DNA of 51,111 nucleotides from Dehalococcoidia bacterium (GCA_009841435.1 VXLW01000057.1:1-51111), one strand, 5' to 3'; counted from the stretch's first letter, positions 1 to 9,175 are shown. Numbers and translations: made by a program. The notes: generated from the sequence alone by a model not told the origin.

Positions 1-807
<807 letters not shown>

Positions 808-808
808 G

Positions 809-840
809 GGGCTGTTGGCTCCCGGCTGCTGGCCGTTGGT
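809..840 (+). repeat. Short dispersed repeat, copy A
   Basis: GGGCTGTTGGCTCC followed by C-GGCT lies immediately after the thrB stop. The same core, with one base changed, recurs at 44703-44730 upstream of selW. Both copies are TGGCT-rich and sit in intergenic DNA. The function is unknown. Confidence 0.45.
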
Positions 841-906
841 GATGCGGGCCAGCGGGGACATGAACCCGTAGGAGATCAGCGAACGGGCCTGCAACCTGCC
901 GGGTCC

Positions 907-2889
907 ATGAGACCGATCCCCGACTCCCTCAAAGTCCACCAGCGCGGCCCTGACCGCCTGCCCCACGTGCGGGCCATCATCCGCGCCGAACGCTGGGGCG
1001 TGCCCCTGCTCCCCTGGGAGCGGCTCTACACGGGCGACGAACGCGACTGCCCGCACGCCCTCGCGGTCGCCGGGGATGGAACCGTGATTCGGGCCCGTAA
1101 CCGCGCCGGGGCGCTCGCGGTCTCGCGCGTGTCGAACCCCGGAGCGGACTCGGACTGGTCTACGTGGACCGAACTGGGGAAGGCAGAACCGGACACGGGG
1201 GTCGCGATCGGGGCGCGCGGGAGCGAGGTGCTGCTCCTGTACGTCGCGAGCGGTGGACGCGCGCTGGCGCTGCGGCGCAGCGGCGACGGCGGGGCGACGT
1301 GGGAGGCGGCACGGACGCTGGTGACAGGGAGCGCGGACATCGAGTGGCTGGCTCTTGGGGTGCGAGCGTCCGACGGCGACGCCTGCGCCTTCTACACACA
1401 GGGGACCAACGTGCTGAAGCGACTGCGCCGCCGGGACGGCGCCTGGGATGCGGCGGGGGCGAACTGGACCAGGGACGGGCAGGTCTCCGCCCTGACGGGC
1501 GTGGGAGCGATGCACGACGGCCACGACTACCGCCTCGTCGTGAGCGGACGAGCGCATCCTTCCGGGAGTAAGCAGGTGTGGTCGACGTTCCTGGGCGACG
1601 GCGGGTTCCCCACGGATTTCTGGTCCGGACTGAGCGTGATCGCCGAGTCGGACGCCTCCTCGGCGCGGGAGTTCGGTGGACCAGACGTGTTTCGGCCGGG
1701 CGGCCTCGACCAGCGCGCCTGCTTTGCCGCGCGGGACGCCGGTGGCGAGCCCGGAAGCCGCGTCTACACGAGTCATCCGCCCGCGTCTGTGGCCGGGAAC
1801 CCGGAGGGGTGGTCGGAGCCGGAGCCGCACGAGGCGACGTCCGCCTACGGGCTGGCGGTCGCGACGCCGGAGGCGGGGACGGCGTGGGGTTCGACGCCGG
1901 ACGGGGTGTGGCGGGCGCGGCTGGGGCGCAGCATCGACGTGAGCGAACACATCGTCGAGGCGTCGTGGCGGCTGGCGCCATTCGCGACGCGCGCCCGGCT
2001 CGTGCTCGACGACTCCGGGGGCGTGCTGCCCGAGCTGGCGCCGGGGCGGACGGTCGAGATCGCGCCGGGCTACCGCTCGGGTGCTGGTAGCGGGCCGGAG
2101 TATGGGGGATCGGTGCACGCCGTCATCGACGACGTGACGCGCGAGCGCGGCGAGGGGCAGGCGCGGGTGATGTTGGAGTGCTCGGGGCACTGGGAGCGGC
2201 TGGCGGCGTGGCGACCCTCGCAGGTCTGGCAGACAGCAGCGGGCGAGCGCTCACGCGAGCGTCTCTTCTGGCGGCTGTGCGCGAGTGCGGGCATCCGCGT
2301 CAGCGGCCAGGGCGGGGAGGACTGGTCCGGGAGCAGTCCGGCCTTCGCGGTATCTCCGGGCGAGTCCGGCCTCTCGGCCGCTCGCCGCCTGCTTGGCACG
2401 AGCCGCGTCACGGTTCTCTCCAGCCGCGACGGGCTGGCCGTTTCCCAGCCCAGCCAGAAAGCGGTCGAGCGCTTCGGCGAGGGCGATCACCCCGCGGCAC
2501 GCGTGGCGCTGGGCGACGCCGCTCCCGCATCGAACTGGGTGCGGGCGCAGGGACTCACAATCGACGCCGACGCGCACGACTTCGCCAGCATCTACCGCGA
2601 CGGGCAGCGGCTGCGCCTGGTGCGCAGCCTCGACGCGGGCACGGGCGCGCAGGCGCTCGACCACGCGACAGCATCGCTTGAGCGGGACCGGCGCCAGCAG
2701 CACGCCGGCGTGATCGTGGCGCCGTTCCACCCGGGCCTGGAGCTCTTCGACGCGATCACCGTGACAGACGAGCGGTTGGGGCTGGAGGAGCGGCCTTTCC
2801 GCATCGTCGAGTTGGGGATGGAGTACAGCCGCCGGCCGGGGCGGCGGCCCCGCTACGACTCGATCGTGGGCCTGGGGGAGATGGACTGA
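907..2889 (+). CDS. Beta-propeller plus phage-tail-hub-like protein
   Basis: 660-residue protein with no confident family assignment. Roughly the first 330 residues look like a sialidase-type beta-propeller: repeated short beta-rich units, one of which carries the Asp-box SGDGGATW. The last 300 residues are different. They have a section resembling baseplate or tail-hub proteins, with a phrase of the type PGESGLSAARRLLG followed by strands ending in a conserved YDSIVGLGE tail. There is no signal peptide or membrane segment. The stop overlaps the start of the next small gene by one base (TGATG), so the two are probably translationally coupled. No capsid, terminase or integrase gene is nearby, so a prophage is not supported. 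It could be a domesticated tail or injection-type component. Confidence 0.55.
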   Translation: MRPIPDSLKVHQRGPDRLPHVRAIIRAERWGVPLLPWERLYTGDERDCPHALAVAGDGTVIRARNRAGALAVSRVSNPGADSDWSTWTELGKAEPDTGVAIGARGSEVLLLYVASGGRALALRRSGDGGATWEAARTLVTGSADIEWLALGVRASDGDACAFYTQGTNVLKRLRRRDGAWDAAGANWTRDGQVSALTGVGAMHDGHDYRLVVSGRAHPSGSKQVWSTFLGDGGFPTDFWSGLSVIAESDASSAREFGGPDVFRPGGLDQRACFAARDAGGEPGSRVYTSHPPASVAGNPEGWSEPEPHEATSAYGLAVATPEAGTAWGSTPDGVWRARLGRSIDVSEHIVEASWRLAPFATRARLVLDDSGGVLPELAPGRTVEIAPGYRSGAGSGPEYGGSVHAVIDDVTRERGEGQARVMLECSGHWERLAAWRPSQVWQTAAGERSRERLFWRLCASAGIRVSGQGGEDWSGSSPAFAVSPGESGLSAARRLLGTSRVTVLSSRDGLAVSQPSQKAVERFGEGDHPAARVALGDAAPASNWVRAQGLTIDADAHDFASIYRDGQRLRLVRSLDAGTGAQALDHATASLERDRRQQHAGVIVAPFHPGLELFDAITVTDERLGLEERPFRIVELGMEYSRRPGRRPRYDSIVGLGEMD

Positions 2890-3101
2890 TGGCGACGCTG
2901 CGAGGACGGCTGGTGCGGTTCGACGGGAGCGCGTGGCGGGCGGTGGTGCGGCTGGAGGGGTCGGCGTCGATGGAACTGACGAACGTGGCCGTGAGCCGCG
3001 GGATCCCCGCCGGGCAGATGGTCGCGGGCCGCAGGGTGCTCGTCGACACGGGCGATGGGGGCGACGCCGCAGAGGCGATCCTTACGGCCATCGTGGCGTG
3101 A
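2889..3101 (+). CDS. Small protein coupled to the tail-hub-like gene
   Basis: A 70-residue acidic-to-neutral protein starting with MATLRGRLVRFDGSAWRA and ending in AILTAIVA. I do not recognise a family. The alternating hydrophobic pattern suggests a small all-beta barrel. Its ATG shares the A of the upstream TGA (TGATG), which argues that it is made in fixed ratio with the 660-residue protein and may bind it, as small accessory proteins encoded after tail-hub genes often do (inference). The TGA stop at 3099-3101 is followed at once by an in-frame ATG belonging to a longer open frame. I place the true start of the MFS gene further downstream. Confidence 0.6.
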   Translation: MATLRGRLVRFDGSAWRAVVRLEGSASMELTNVAVSRGIPAGQMVAGRRVLVDTGDGGDAAEAILTAIVA

Positions 3102-3124
3102 ATGGTGCGCTCGGGCGGCGCGTG

Positions 3125-3130
3125 TACACT
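3125..3130 (+). promoter_or_regulatory. -10 element TACACT before the MFS leader ORF
   Basis: TACACT ends 8 nt before an ATG at 3139, the same geometry as at the other leaderless starts in this window. It lies inside the longest open frame of the MFS gene, which argues against the upstream ATG at 3102. Confidence 0.5.
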
Positions 3131-3138
3131 CAATTTCG

Positions 3139-3201
3139 ATGCCCTCGCCCCTGCTTTCCGGGCAGCCGGGCGGCGACCCCGCACGGGGCGCCCACCGGTG
3201 A
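3139..3201 (+). CDS. Possible 20-residue leader peptide of the MFS gene
   Basis: Starting at the leaderless-type ATG at 3139 there is a 20-codon frame (MPSPLLSGQPGGDPARGAHR) that ends with TGA at 3199-3201. That stop overlaps the GTG at 3198-3200 in the MFS frame, giving the GTGA overlap typical of coupled genes. The frame is Pro/Gly-rich and has no homologue I recognise. It may be a real leader peptide coupling transporter translation to the leaderless transcript, or a chance frame. The evidence is only the promoter spacing and the exact stop/start overlap. Confidence 0.35.
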   Translation: MPSPLLSGQPGGDPARGAHR

Positions 3202-4679
3202 TCCGCAGCCACGACACCTACGGTCCCGGCAACGCCCTGCAACGGACCCTCTCATCGCTGCAAGAGCGGGAGTTCGCCTGGTACTTCGGGGGCAACACCG
3301 CCTTCTTCATGGCGATGCAGATGCAGTTCGTGCTGCGCGCCCTGCTCGCCTACGACCTCGCCCCCGAGGGCGAGAAGGCCGCGGGGCTGGGGCTGGTCAC
3401 GCTCGGCGCGGCCGCTCCCATGATCTTCGTCGCGCCGGTCGGGGGTCTCATCGCCGACCGGGTGAACAAGCGCACCCTTCTCATCGTGACGCAGTCGGCG
3501 GCGGCCATCATCAGCTTGCTCACCACGTTCCTCATCCTCACCGACCTGATGGAGTACTGGTACCTGTTCGTCCTGTCGTTCTGGGCGGGGACGATCTTCT
3601 CGCTGAACATGCCGGCACGGCAGGCGCTGGTACCCCTGCTCGTTCCCCAGCACAAGCTGATGAACGCCGTTTCGCTGCAGATGAGCGGGATGAACCTGAC
3701 CCGCATCGTCGCGCCCGCGCTGGCGGGAATCCTGGTGGCCCCGCTCGGCATCATCGGGGTCGGCGAGAGCGGCGGGCTGGGCTGGGTCTACCTGCTCACC
3801 TCCATCCTCTTCACGGTTGCGGTCGCGTCGGAGTTCCGCCTTCCGCCCCACGGCATGCAGGCAGAGTCGGAGGAGGAGAACTTCATCCAGGGCCTCGTGG
3901 GGGGGTTCCGCTATGTCATCGCCACGCCGGTGATCCTGATGCTCCTGCTGGCGGGCATGCTGATGCCGTTCTTCGCCTTCCCGGTGCAGGTCATGCTGCC
4001 GATCTTCGCCGAGGAGGTCTTCGGGCTTACCGGGGGCACGGGCTTCGGCCTGCTGATGGCGGCGGGCGGCGTGGGCGGGCTGATCGGCACGATCATCTCG
4101 GCGAACTTCGACAGCCTGCCGAACAAGGGCCACATCATGTTCATCGGAGCGACGATCATGGCCGGGTTCCTTGCGGCTTTCGGGTGGACCAGTGTGTTCG
4201 TCCTCGGGATGCTCTTCATTGCCGTGAGCAACACGGGGCAGATGCTGTTCATGTCCTCCAACAACACCGCCGTGCAGACGATCGCGCCGGAGGAGCTGCG
4301 GGGGCGGGTGATGTCGATCATGATGATGTCCTTCGGGGTGATGCCGATCGGGGTCTTACCCATCACCTTCGCCGCCGACCGGTTCGGGGCGGGAAGCACG
4401 GTCATCGTCGTGTCGCTGGCGTTGCTGGCGTTGCTGGCGGTCGTGTTCGTGGCCGTACCGCGCTTCCGCAACCTGCGCGTTGACGTGCTGGCCCAGGCCG
4501 AGCTCTCGCCCGTGCAGGCAGCGACGATGGTGGCGGAGGGGAAGATCTCGCGGGCGGAGGCGGACCGGCTCACGGGCAGGCTGCGACGCACGCCTCTTCC
4601 CGAGGGCACGCGCCGGAAGCGCGCGCCAGGGGAGCCGGTGGAGGTCCCGAGAGGGGTTGCGGGGGCGCCGCCGCCATGA
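3198..4679 (+). CDS. Major facilitator superfamily transporter
   Basis: Inner-membrane secondary transporter; the substrate cannot be predicted. About twelve hydrophobic segments are visible. The loop after the second helix holds the MFS motif A in the form GGLIADRVNKR, and the family-typical LQRTLSSLQEREFAWYF precedes helix 1. I chose GTG at 3198 (493 residues) because a promoter-like TACACT at 3125 lies inside the longer frame, and because residues encoded before 3198 are Pro/Arg-rich and unlike MFS N-termini. ATG 3102 would add 32 residues. The last 45 residues form a charged cytoplasmic tail. The stop overlaps the next gene (ATGA), so this transporter and the luciferase-like enzyme form an operon. 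Confidence 0.82.
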   Translation: MIRSHDTYGPGNALQRTLSSLQEREFAWYFGGNTAFFMAMQMQFVLRALLAYDLAPEGEKAAGLGLVTLGAAAPMIFVAPVGGLIADRVNKRTLLIVTQSAAAIISLLTTFLILTDLMEYWYLFVLSFWAGTIFSLNMPARQALVPLLVPQHKLMNAVSLQMSGMNLTRIVAPALAGILVAPLGIIGVGESGGLGWVYLLTSILFTVAVASEFRLPPHGMQAESEEENFIQGLVGGFRYVIATPVILMLLLAGMLMPFFAFPVQVMLPIFAEEVFGLTGGTGFGLLMAAGGVGGLIGTIISANFDSLPNKGHIMFIGATIMAGFLAAFGWTSVFVLGMLFIAVSNTGQMLFMSSNNTAVQTIAPEELRGRVMSIMMMSFGVMPIGVLPITFAADRFGAGSTVIVVSLALLALLAVVFVAVPRFRNLRVDVLAQAELSPVQAATMVAEGKISRAEADRLTGRLRRTPLPEGTRRKRAPGEPVEVPRGVAGAPPP

Positions 4680-5686
4680 CGACCCTTAGCGTCCTCGACC
4701 AATCGCCCGTCCGCAGGGGCGGGACCGCCGCCGAGGCGCTCGCTGCCACGGTGGAGCTCGCGCAGCTTGCGGACCGCCTCGGGTACGAGCGGTACTGGGT
4801 GGCCGAGCACCACAACACGTCGGCCCTCGCCTCGACCGCGCCCGAGGTGCTCATCGGCCAGATCGCGACGCACACGGAGCACATCCGCGTCGGCTCGGGC
4901 GGGGTGATGCTGCCCCACTACAGCGCGCTCAAAGTGGCGGAAGCGTTCCGGCTGCTGGAGACGCTGCACCCGGGGCGCATCGACCTCGGGATCGGGCGTG
5001 CGCCGGGGAGCGACGGGCGGACGGCCCGAGCGCTGGCGCCGAGCGGCGTGCCCATGGACCTGCGCGAGTTCCCCAACCAGCTACTCGACCTGTACGGCTT
5101 CCTCGCCGACGACTTTCCGCCCGACCACGAGTTCCACGGCATCCGGGCGATGCCCCGGCCGGAGGCGATGCCGGATCTCTGGCTGCTCGGTTCGAGCGAC
5201 GTGAGCGCGGGCTACGCGGCGGAGCTGGGCTGGCCCTTCTGCTACGCGCACTTCATCAACTCGCACCGGGCGGATAGCGCCCTGGAGGCGTACCAGAAAC
5301 TCTTCTCGCCCTCGCCGATCGCGAGCGAGCCGCGGCCGTCGATCGCGGTCTCGGCGCTGGTGGCGGAGACGGAGGAGGAGGCCGAGCGGCTGAGCTGGAG
5401 CCGCTGGGGCTGGCGCCTGATGGGATCGGCAGGCCGGGGCGGGATTCCGCCGCCCGAAGAGGCGCTCGCCTTCGAATACACGGAGGCCGAGCAGGAGTAC
5501 CTGGAGATGCTGAAACGGCGCTCCATCTACGGCGACCCCGGACAGGTTCGCGATCAGCTGCTCGCCATGGGCGAGCGCCACGGCCTGGACGACTTCGTCG
5601 TGGTGACCATCACGCACGACTACCGGGCGCGCCAGCGTTCGTACGAGCTTCTGGCGGAGGCGTTCGGGCTGGAGCCTCGGAGCTAG
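4676..5686 (+). CDS. Luciferase-like flavin-dependent oxidoreductase, MsnO8/YhbW type
   Basis: 336-residue TIM-barrel oxidoreductase of the bacterial luciferase-like family. The N-terminus LSVLDQSPVRRG and the segment YWVAEHHNTSALASTAPEVL are characteristic of the MsnO8/YhbW subgroup, which uses FMN or possibly F420. GVMLPHYSALKVAEAFRLLE and the LGIGRAPGSD glycine loop follow, matching the flavin-phosphate region. It overlaps the MFS stop by four bases (ATGA), suggesting co-expression and perhaps handling of the transported compound. Its stop shares a CTAG with the convergent YciI gene. Substrate unknown; family assignment secure. Confidence 0.88.
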   Translation: MTTLSVLDQSPVRRGGTAAEALAATVELAQLADRLGYERYWVAEHHNTSALASTAPEVLIGQIATHTEHIRVGSGGVMLPHYSALKVAEAFRLLETLHPGRIDLGIGRAPGSDGRTARALAPSGVPMDLREFPNQLLDLYGFLADDFPPDHEFHGIRAMPRPEAMPDLWLLGSSDVSAGYAAELGWPFCYAHFINSHRADSALEAYQKLFSPSPIASEPRPSIAVSALVAETEEEAERLSWSRWGWRLMGSAGRGGIPPPEEALAFEYTEAEQEYLEMLKRRSIYGDPGQVRDQLLAMGERHGLDDFVVVTITHDYRARQRSYELLAEAFGLEPRS

Positions 5687-5970
5687 TCGTCGCCGATCAC
5701 GACCGTCCACTCCCTGATGCGCCACGAGGGCACGAGCCCGTTCGCGACGTAGGGGTCGGCAGCCACGAAGGCTTCGACGCGGGAGCGGTCGGCCACGGTG
5801 AAGACGAAGGCGGCGCCATCGACGGGGTCGGCGAAGGCGCCAGCCATCTCGATCTCGCCGCGATCGACGTACTCGCGCGCGAGGGCGAGGTGGTCGGCGC
5901 GAAAGGGGGCGCGCTTCTCGACGACGTTCTCCACATAGTCGTAGAGCAGGACGAAGCGGGTGGCGGGCAT
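5683..5970 (-). CDS. YciI family protein
   Basis: 95-residue ferredoxin-like-fold protein of the YciI/YCII family, small cytosolic proteins of mostly unknown role related to muconolactone isomerase-like folds. Family features are RFVLLYDYVENVVEKRAPFRADHL at the start, GEIEMAGAFADPVDGAAFVF in the middle and DPYVANGLVPSWRIREWTVV at the end. The start ATG is preceded by GGAG at a five-base spacing and lies three bases from the stop of the TPR gene, so it is the last gene of a three-gene minus-strand operon. Its TAG stop is part of the CTAG shared with the convergent flavin enzyme. Confidence 0.85.
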   Translation of the reverse strand: MPATRFVLLYDYVENVVEKRAPFRADHLALAREYVDRGEIEMAGAFADPVDGAAFVFTVADRSRVEAFVAADPYVANGLVPSWRIREWTVVIGDD

Positions 5971-5972
5971 GG

Positions 5973-6749
5973 CTACTCCTCTGCGGCCTCTTCGGCGGTG
6001 CTCCGCAGCAGCTTCATGAACTCCTCGTCGCCGTCGAGGAGCGCAAGGCGAGCGTCGCCGGCGGCCTCGGCAGCGTAGGCGGGCTGAATCTCAAGGGTGT
6101 CCTGCAGGTGCCGCAAGGCGACCTTGCGCTCCCCGAGGGCGCCGGCCGCCTGGGCCGCGCCGTAGTGGGCAGCGGGGTCGCCAGGTGCGACCTTCGCCGC
6201 CTTCTCGAAGCTGGCGAGCGCATCCTCGTGTGCGGCGGTCTCGAGTTGCGCCATCCCGCAGTTCACCATGACGGTGGGGTCGTCGGGATTGAGGGCGAGA
6301 GCCTGCTCGAAGTCGGCAAGGGCCTCGGCGGGTTCGTGACGGTAGAGGCGCAGCATCCCGCGGTTATTGAGCGCATCGCCGTCGGCGGGAGTCAGCTCGA
6401 TGGCGGCGTCGTAGTCGGCGAGGGCCTCGTCGAAGGCGCCAAGGCGGGTGTGGGCGGTGGCGCGGTTGTAGAGGGCCGCGGGCAGGGCGGGGGTCTCGGC
6501 GAGGGCGCGCGTGTAGCGCTCGACGGCGAGGGCGTACTGGCCGACGTTGAAGTAGACGTTGCCCTCGTCGAGGTAGGAGGCAGCGGTGCGGAGGCGGGTA
6601 TCGCCGATGACCTCGTCGAGATCGGGCATCGACTCGCGCGCCTCGCCGCTCTCGGCGTACCGCTGCGGGCGGCCGAGCAGCCTCAGGACGAGGGCGGCCA
6701 CGGCCCCGAGGGCGGCGAGCACGAGGATGGCCTTGAGCAGGGTCTTCAC
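5973..6749 (-). CDS. Membrane-anchored TPR protein
   Basis: 258-residue protein. One N-terminal hydrophobic helix (about residues 3-22, LLKAILVLAALGAVAALVL) is followed by tandem tetratricopeptide repeats from about residue 50 to 220, with the usual spacing of A, Y/F, G and P residues such as ALYNRATAHTRLGAFDEALA. TPRs mediate protein-protein contacts; the topology suggests a scaffold held at the membrane. The longest open frame runs further upstream, but that extra part is Arg/Pro-rich out-of-frame-looking sequence. The GTG at 6749 overlaps the upstream TGA (GTGA) and gives a sensible N-terminus. Partner unknown. Confidence 0.78.
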   Translation of the reverse strand: MKTLLKAILVLAALGAVAALVLRLLGRPQRYAESGEARESMPDLDEVIGDTRLRTAASYLDEGNVYFNVGQYALAVERYTRALAETPALPAALYNRATAHTRLGAFDEALADYDAAIELTPADGDALNNRGMLRLYRHEPAEALADFEQALALNPDDPTVMVNCGMAQLETAAHEDALASFEKAAKVAPGDPAAHYGAAQAAGALGERKVALRHLQDTLEIQPAYAAEAAGDARLALLDGDEEFMKLLRSTAEEAAEE

Positions 6750-7174
6750 GACTCGTCCTCGGCTTCGGCGGCGCGTTCCAGGAGCGCCTCGGTAACCGCT
6801 ATGAGGCCACTGTAGGCATAGACGACGTAGTCGCGGGGGTGGAGGTCGAGGGGGCGCTTCTCCTCCTTGCGGGCGGTCACCGGGTCCCAGGAGCCGGTGA
6901 TCTCGACGGCCTCGTGGTCGACCCCGAACTCGAGCTCGTAGAGCTCGCCGTCCTCGGCCACGACGACACAGCCGCGCTCGGGGTCGCCGGCGGGGCCGGG
7001 GTCGCACTCGATGGCGTTCGTGAAGAAGGCGTTAGGGAAGGAGGGGAAGGGGCGCAGGGCGGCGCTCGCCTCTTTCAGCAGCACCTCAAGCTCGGAGGCA
7101 GCGCGCTCCAGCGCACGATCCGCGCTTGTCTTGCGGGCCAGGCTTTCCCGCGCATCCTCGTTCATGGGGATCAT
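6746..7174 (-). CDS. Hypothetical protein, first gene of the TPR operon
   Basis: About 142 residues starting MIPMNEDARESLARKT; no family recognised. It has a helical N-terminal half and a middle section with strands (VVVAEDGELYELEFG, then EITGSWDPVTARKEEKRPLDLHPRDYVVYAYSGL). It has no membrane segment and is acidic overall. The longest frame begins further upstream at 7243, but that extension is Gly/Pro/Arg-rich and runs into the divergent promoter region, so ATG 7174 or 7165 is more likely. Its TGA overlaps the GTG of the TPR gene, so the two are co-translated and may act together. Confidence 0.6.
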   Translation of the reverse strand: MIPMNEDARESLARKTSADRALERAASELEVLLKEASAALRPFPSFPNAFFTNAIECDPGPAGDPERGCVVVAEDGELYELEFGVDHEAVEITGSWDPVTARKEEKRPLDLHPRDYVVYAYSGLIAVTEALLERAAEAEDES

Positions 7175-7252
7175 GCTACGACCACTGCGCGCTCCGGGAC
7201 CAGACGGCCATGCCGGGTGCGCCTGCCCACACAGGCGGGCCACGGCCCCTTG

Positions 7253-7258
7253 TAAACT
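7253..7258 (+). promoter_or_regulatory. -10-like TAAACT before the thioesterase gene
   Basis: TAAACT lies 17 nt before the ATG at 7276, which predicts a short leader of about ten bases containing a GGGGG stretch. The element fixes the thioesterase start, because the longer open frame begins upstream of it. Confidence 0.4.
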
Positions 7259-7275
7259 GGCGCGGGGGCATCGAT

Positions 7276-7752
7276 ATGGCGCGCCGCCGCCTGACGCGGG
7301 ACGATCTCGCGGTCGAAACCTGCTGCTTCGTCTGCGATCCGGCCAACGAGGACGGGCTTCAGATCGAGTTCTACCTCGATGAGGATATTGGCCGCGTGTT
7401 GGCCGACTACACGCCGCCGGCGGCGCACGAGGGCGCGCCCCGCGTCATCCACGGGGGCGTGATCGGCGCCATCCTCGACGATGCCATGGCCTGGGCGGTG
7501 AACGTGCTCAGCGGCTCGTTCGGCCTGACCCGCCGGGGGGAGATCGAGTATTCGCGCATCGTGCGCCCCGGCGAGCCCTACACGGTCACCGCCTGGATCT
7601 CCGAGATTGGCCAGCACCGGGCCGCGACGGTCGGCGAACTTCGCGACTCCGAGGACCGCCTCTGCTGCGCCACAAAGGCCGAGTTCTCTCTCATCTCGCA
7701 CGAGGAGGCGAAGCTCGCTTTCGAGCGCCGCGCCGCCGCGGAGGGCGACTGA
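7276..7752 (+). CDS. PaaI-type hotdog thioesterase
   Basis: 158-residue single hotdog-domain protein, probably an acyl-CoA thioesterase of the PaaI/4HBT superfamily. The core HGGVIGAILDDAMAWAVNVL is the typical HGG...D central helix motif. The N-terminal segment CCFVCDPANEDGLQIEFY, with two cysteines, is typical of the subfamily that begins with a C-x-x-C-like stretch. ATG 7276 follows a -10-like TAAACT. Longer starts would cover the divergent promoter. Its TGA overlaps the ATG of the hydrolase by one base (TGATG), so the pair is an operon. Acyl substrate unknown. Confidence 0.85.
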   Translation: MARRRLTRDDLAVETCCFVCDPANEDGLQIEFYLDEDIGRVLADYTPPAAHEGAPRVIHGGVIGAILDDAMAWAVNVLSGSFGLTRRGEIEYSRIVRPGEPYTVTAWISEIGQHRAATVGELRDSEDRLCCATKAEFSLISHEEAKLAFERRAAAEGD

Positions 7753-8555
7753 TGGCCCCGCGCCTGCTCCTCATCCACGGGTACGTCTCGAACCCGGAAG
7801 CCTGGGCGCCCCTGCGGCGGGAGCTGGAGGACGAAGTGGGGACGTTCGCACCCCACCTCCCGGGGTATGGAAGCGAGCCCGACCCCTCCAGCTACACGGT
7901 GGAGGGCGTCGCGGAGGCGCTTGACGGGGTGGTGGAGGCGGTGAATCCGGACTACGTGCTGGGCCACTCGATGGGTGCCCTGATCGCGCTGCAACTCGCG
8001 AACCGCCACCCGGGGCGCTTCAGGCGAGTTGGCCTCGCGGGACTGCCGGTGTACGACACGATCGAGGAGGGCCTCCGCTTCATCGGTGCGAACAGCATCA
8101 CGCGGGACCGCTACATGCGGAATCCCGGCAAGGGGCACCTGTTCTGCCGGCCGGTCCACTCCCTGCGTTACCTCTGGGCCCCCTTCGCGCACCTCCTGAA
8201 GCCCGACTACCCCCTGCCCATGATCGTCGACATGTTCGATCACACGCCTGCGGCCCACGGCGGCGGGATGGCGGAGATCGTGTTCGGGGGACACGTTCCC
8301 CGGCTGACGGAGGGGCTTGAGACGCCGATCGCCCTCATCCACGGCGATGCGGACCGGGTCACGCCCCTGGAGCCGGTGGTCGACTTGGCCCGCGAACGGG
8401 GCTGGCCGCTGCGCATCGCCCACGGCGCCGGCCACGAGCTGACGTTCGCGCAGCCTCGGGGGATGGCCCGCTGGGTGCGCGAACGGCTGCTCGCGCCGGT
8501 TGATGCGGAGGCGCCGCGGGAAGAGGCGGCGCCCGCAGCCGCTGCCTCCGGCTAG
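7752..8555 (+). CDS. Alpha/beta hydrolase
   Basis: 267-residue alpha/beta-hydrolase-fold enzyme. The oxyanion region LLIHGYVSN lies at residues 6-14. The nucleophile elbow GHSMG has the serine at residue 73. The acid is probably in HGDADRVTPLEP, and the catalytic histidine in HGAGHELTFAQPRG near residue 230. There is no signal peptide, so it is cytosolic. Coupling to the thioesterase suggests hydrolysis of a related ester or thioester, but the sequence does not show the substrate. The last 15 residues are an Ala/Glu-rich tail. Confidence 0.85.
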   Translation: MAPRLLLIHGYVSNPEAWAPLRRELEDEVGTFAPHLPGYGSEPDPSSYTVEGVAEALDGVVEAVNPDYVLGHSMGALIALQLANRHPGRFRRVGLAGLPVYDTIEEGLRFIGANSITRDRYMRNPGKGHLFCRPVHSLRYLWAPFAHLLKPDYPLPMIVDMFDHTPAAHGGGMAEIVFGGHVPRLTEGLETPIALIHGDADRVTPLEPVVDLARERGWPLRIAHGAGHELTFAQPRGMARWVRERLLAPVDAEAPREEAAPAAAASG

Positions 8556-8635
8556 CAGGACACATGGCGCCGTTGCGCTCCCGCCGGGAGCACGCCTAAG
8601 CTCGCAGGCCGGGACCACCCCGAGGAGACGCGACC

Positions 8636-9175
8636 GTGGAGAACTTCCTGCATATCGCCGCCGTCTGGCTGCACGTCCTCGGCATCGCGCTGTTCGTGGG
8701 GCCGCAGTTCTTCCTGGCGTTCGCGTGGGTGCCCGCTTCCCGCCAGATCGAGGACCTGCAGACGCGCGTCGCGGCGATGCGCACGATCACGACACGCTTC
8801 GGGTGGATCGGCGGGATCGGGCTCTTCCTCATCCTCGTGGGCGGCACCTACCTGATCATGACCTGGCGCGACTACCACAACATCGTCGAGGGGACGGCGT
8901 TCTTCGACCTTCGCTACGGCGTGGTGTTCGTGATCAAGATGGTGCTGCTGGTGGTGATGATCGTGCTGGTGGGGCTGCACATGTTCGTGGTCGGTCCGAG
9001 CCAGGTGGACGCGATGGAGGAGCAGGCCCGCGGCGGGGCCGTTTCCGAAAAGGACATCCGGCGCCTGCGGATCACCTCGATGGTGCTGAGCATCACGGGG
9101 CTGATCCTGACGCTGGTGATCATGGGATTCGGCGTCAGCCTGGGCGCGGCGGAGTACTCGCTGCAGAACTTCTAG
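8636..9175 (+). CDS. Four-helix membrane protein, CopD/DUF4149-like
   Basis: 179-residue integral membrane protein with four hydrophobic helices, about residues 5-28, 55-77, 96-118 and 148-170. Helix 1 has the pattern AAVWLHVLGIALFVGPQFFL, and a histidine occurs again in VGLHMFVVGP. Such histidines in paired helices are seen in CopD-like and DUF4149 proteins that may bind copper or haem. GTG 8636 is preceded by GAGGAG with good spacing. It stands alone between the hydrolase and the ileS leader. Function uncertain; the membrane topology is clear. Confidence 0.65.
   Translation: MENFLHIAAVWLHVLGIALFVGPQFFLAFAWVPASRQIEDLQTRVAAMRTITTRFGWIGGIGLFLILVGGTYLIMTWRDYHNIVEGTAFFDLRYGVVFVIKMVLLVVMIVLVGLHMFVVGPSQVDAMEEQARGGAVSEKDIRRLRITSMVLSITGLILTLVIMGFGVSLGAAEYSLQNF

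Noticed and set aside
907-3101. Prophage region
   Set aside because: Only one tail-like protein and a small partner are present; no integrase, terminase, capsid, portal or attachment repeats.
2889-3200. In-frame TGA at 3099-3101 joining the 70-residue gene to the MFS frame, as a further selenocysteine codon
   Set aside because: The TGA follows AILTAIVA with no Cys motif or redox context, the MFS start is better placed at 3198, and no family sequence spans the stop. It is an ordinary stop.
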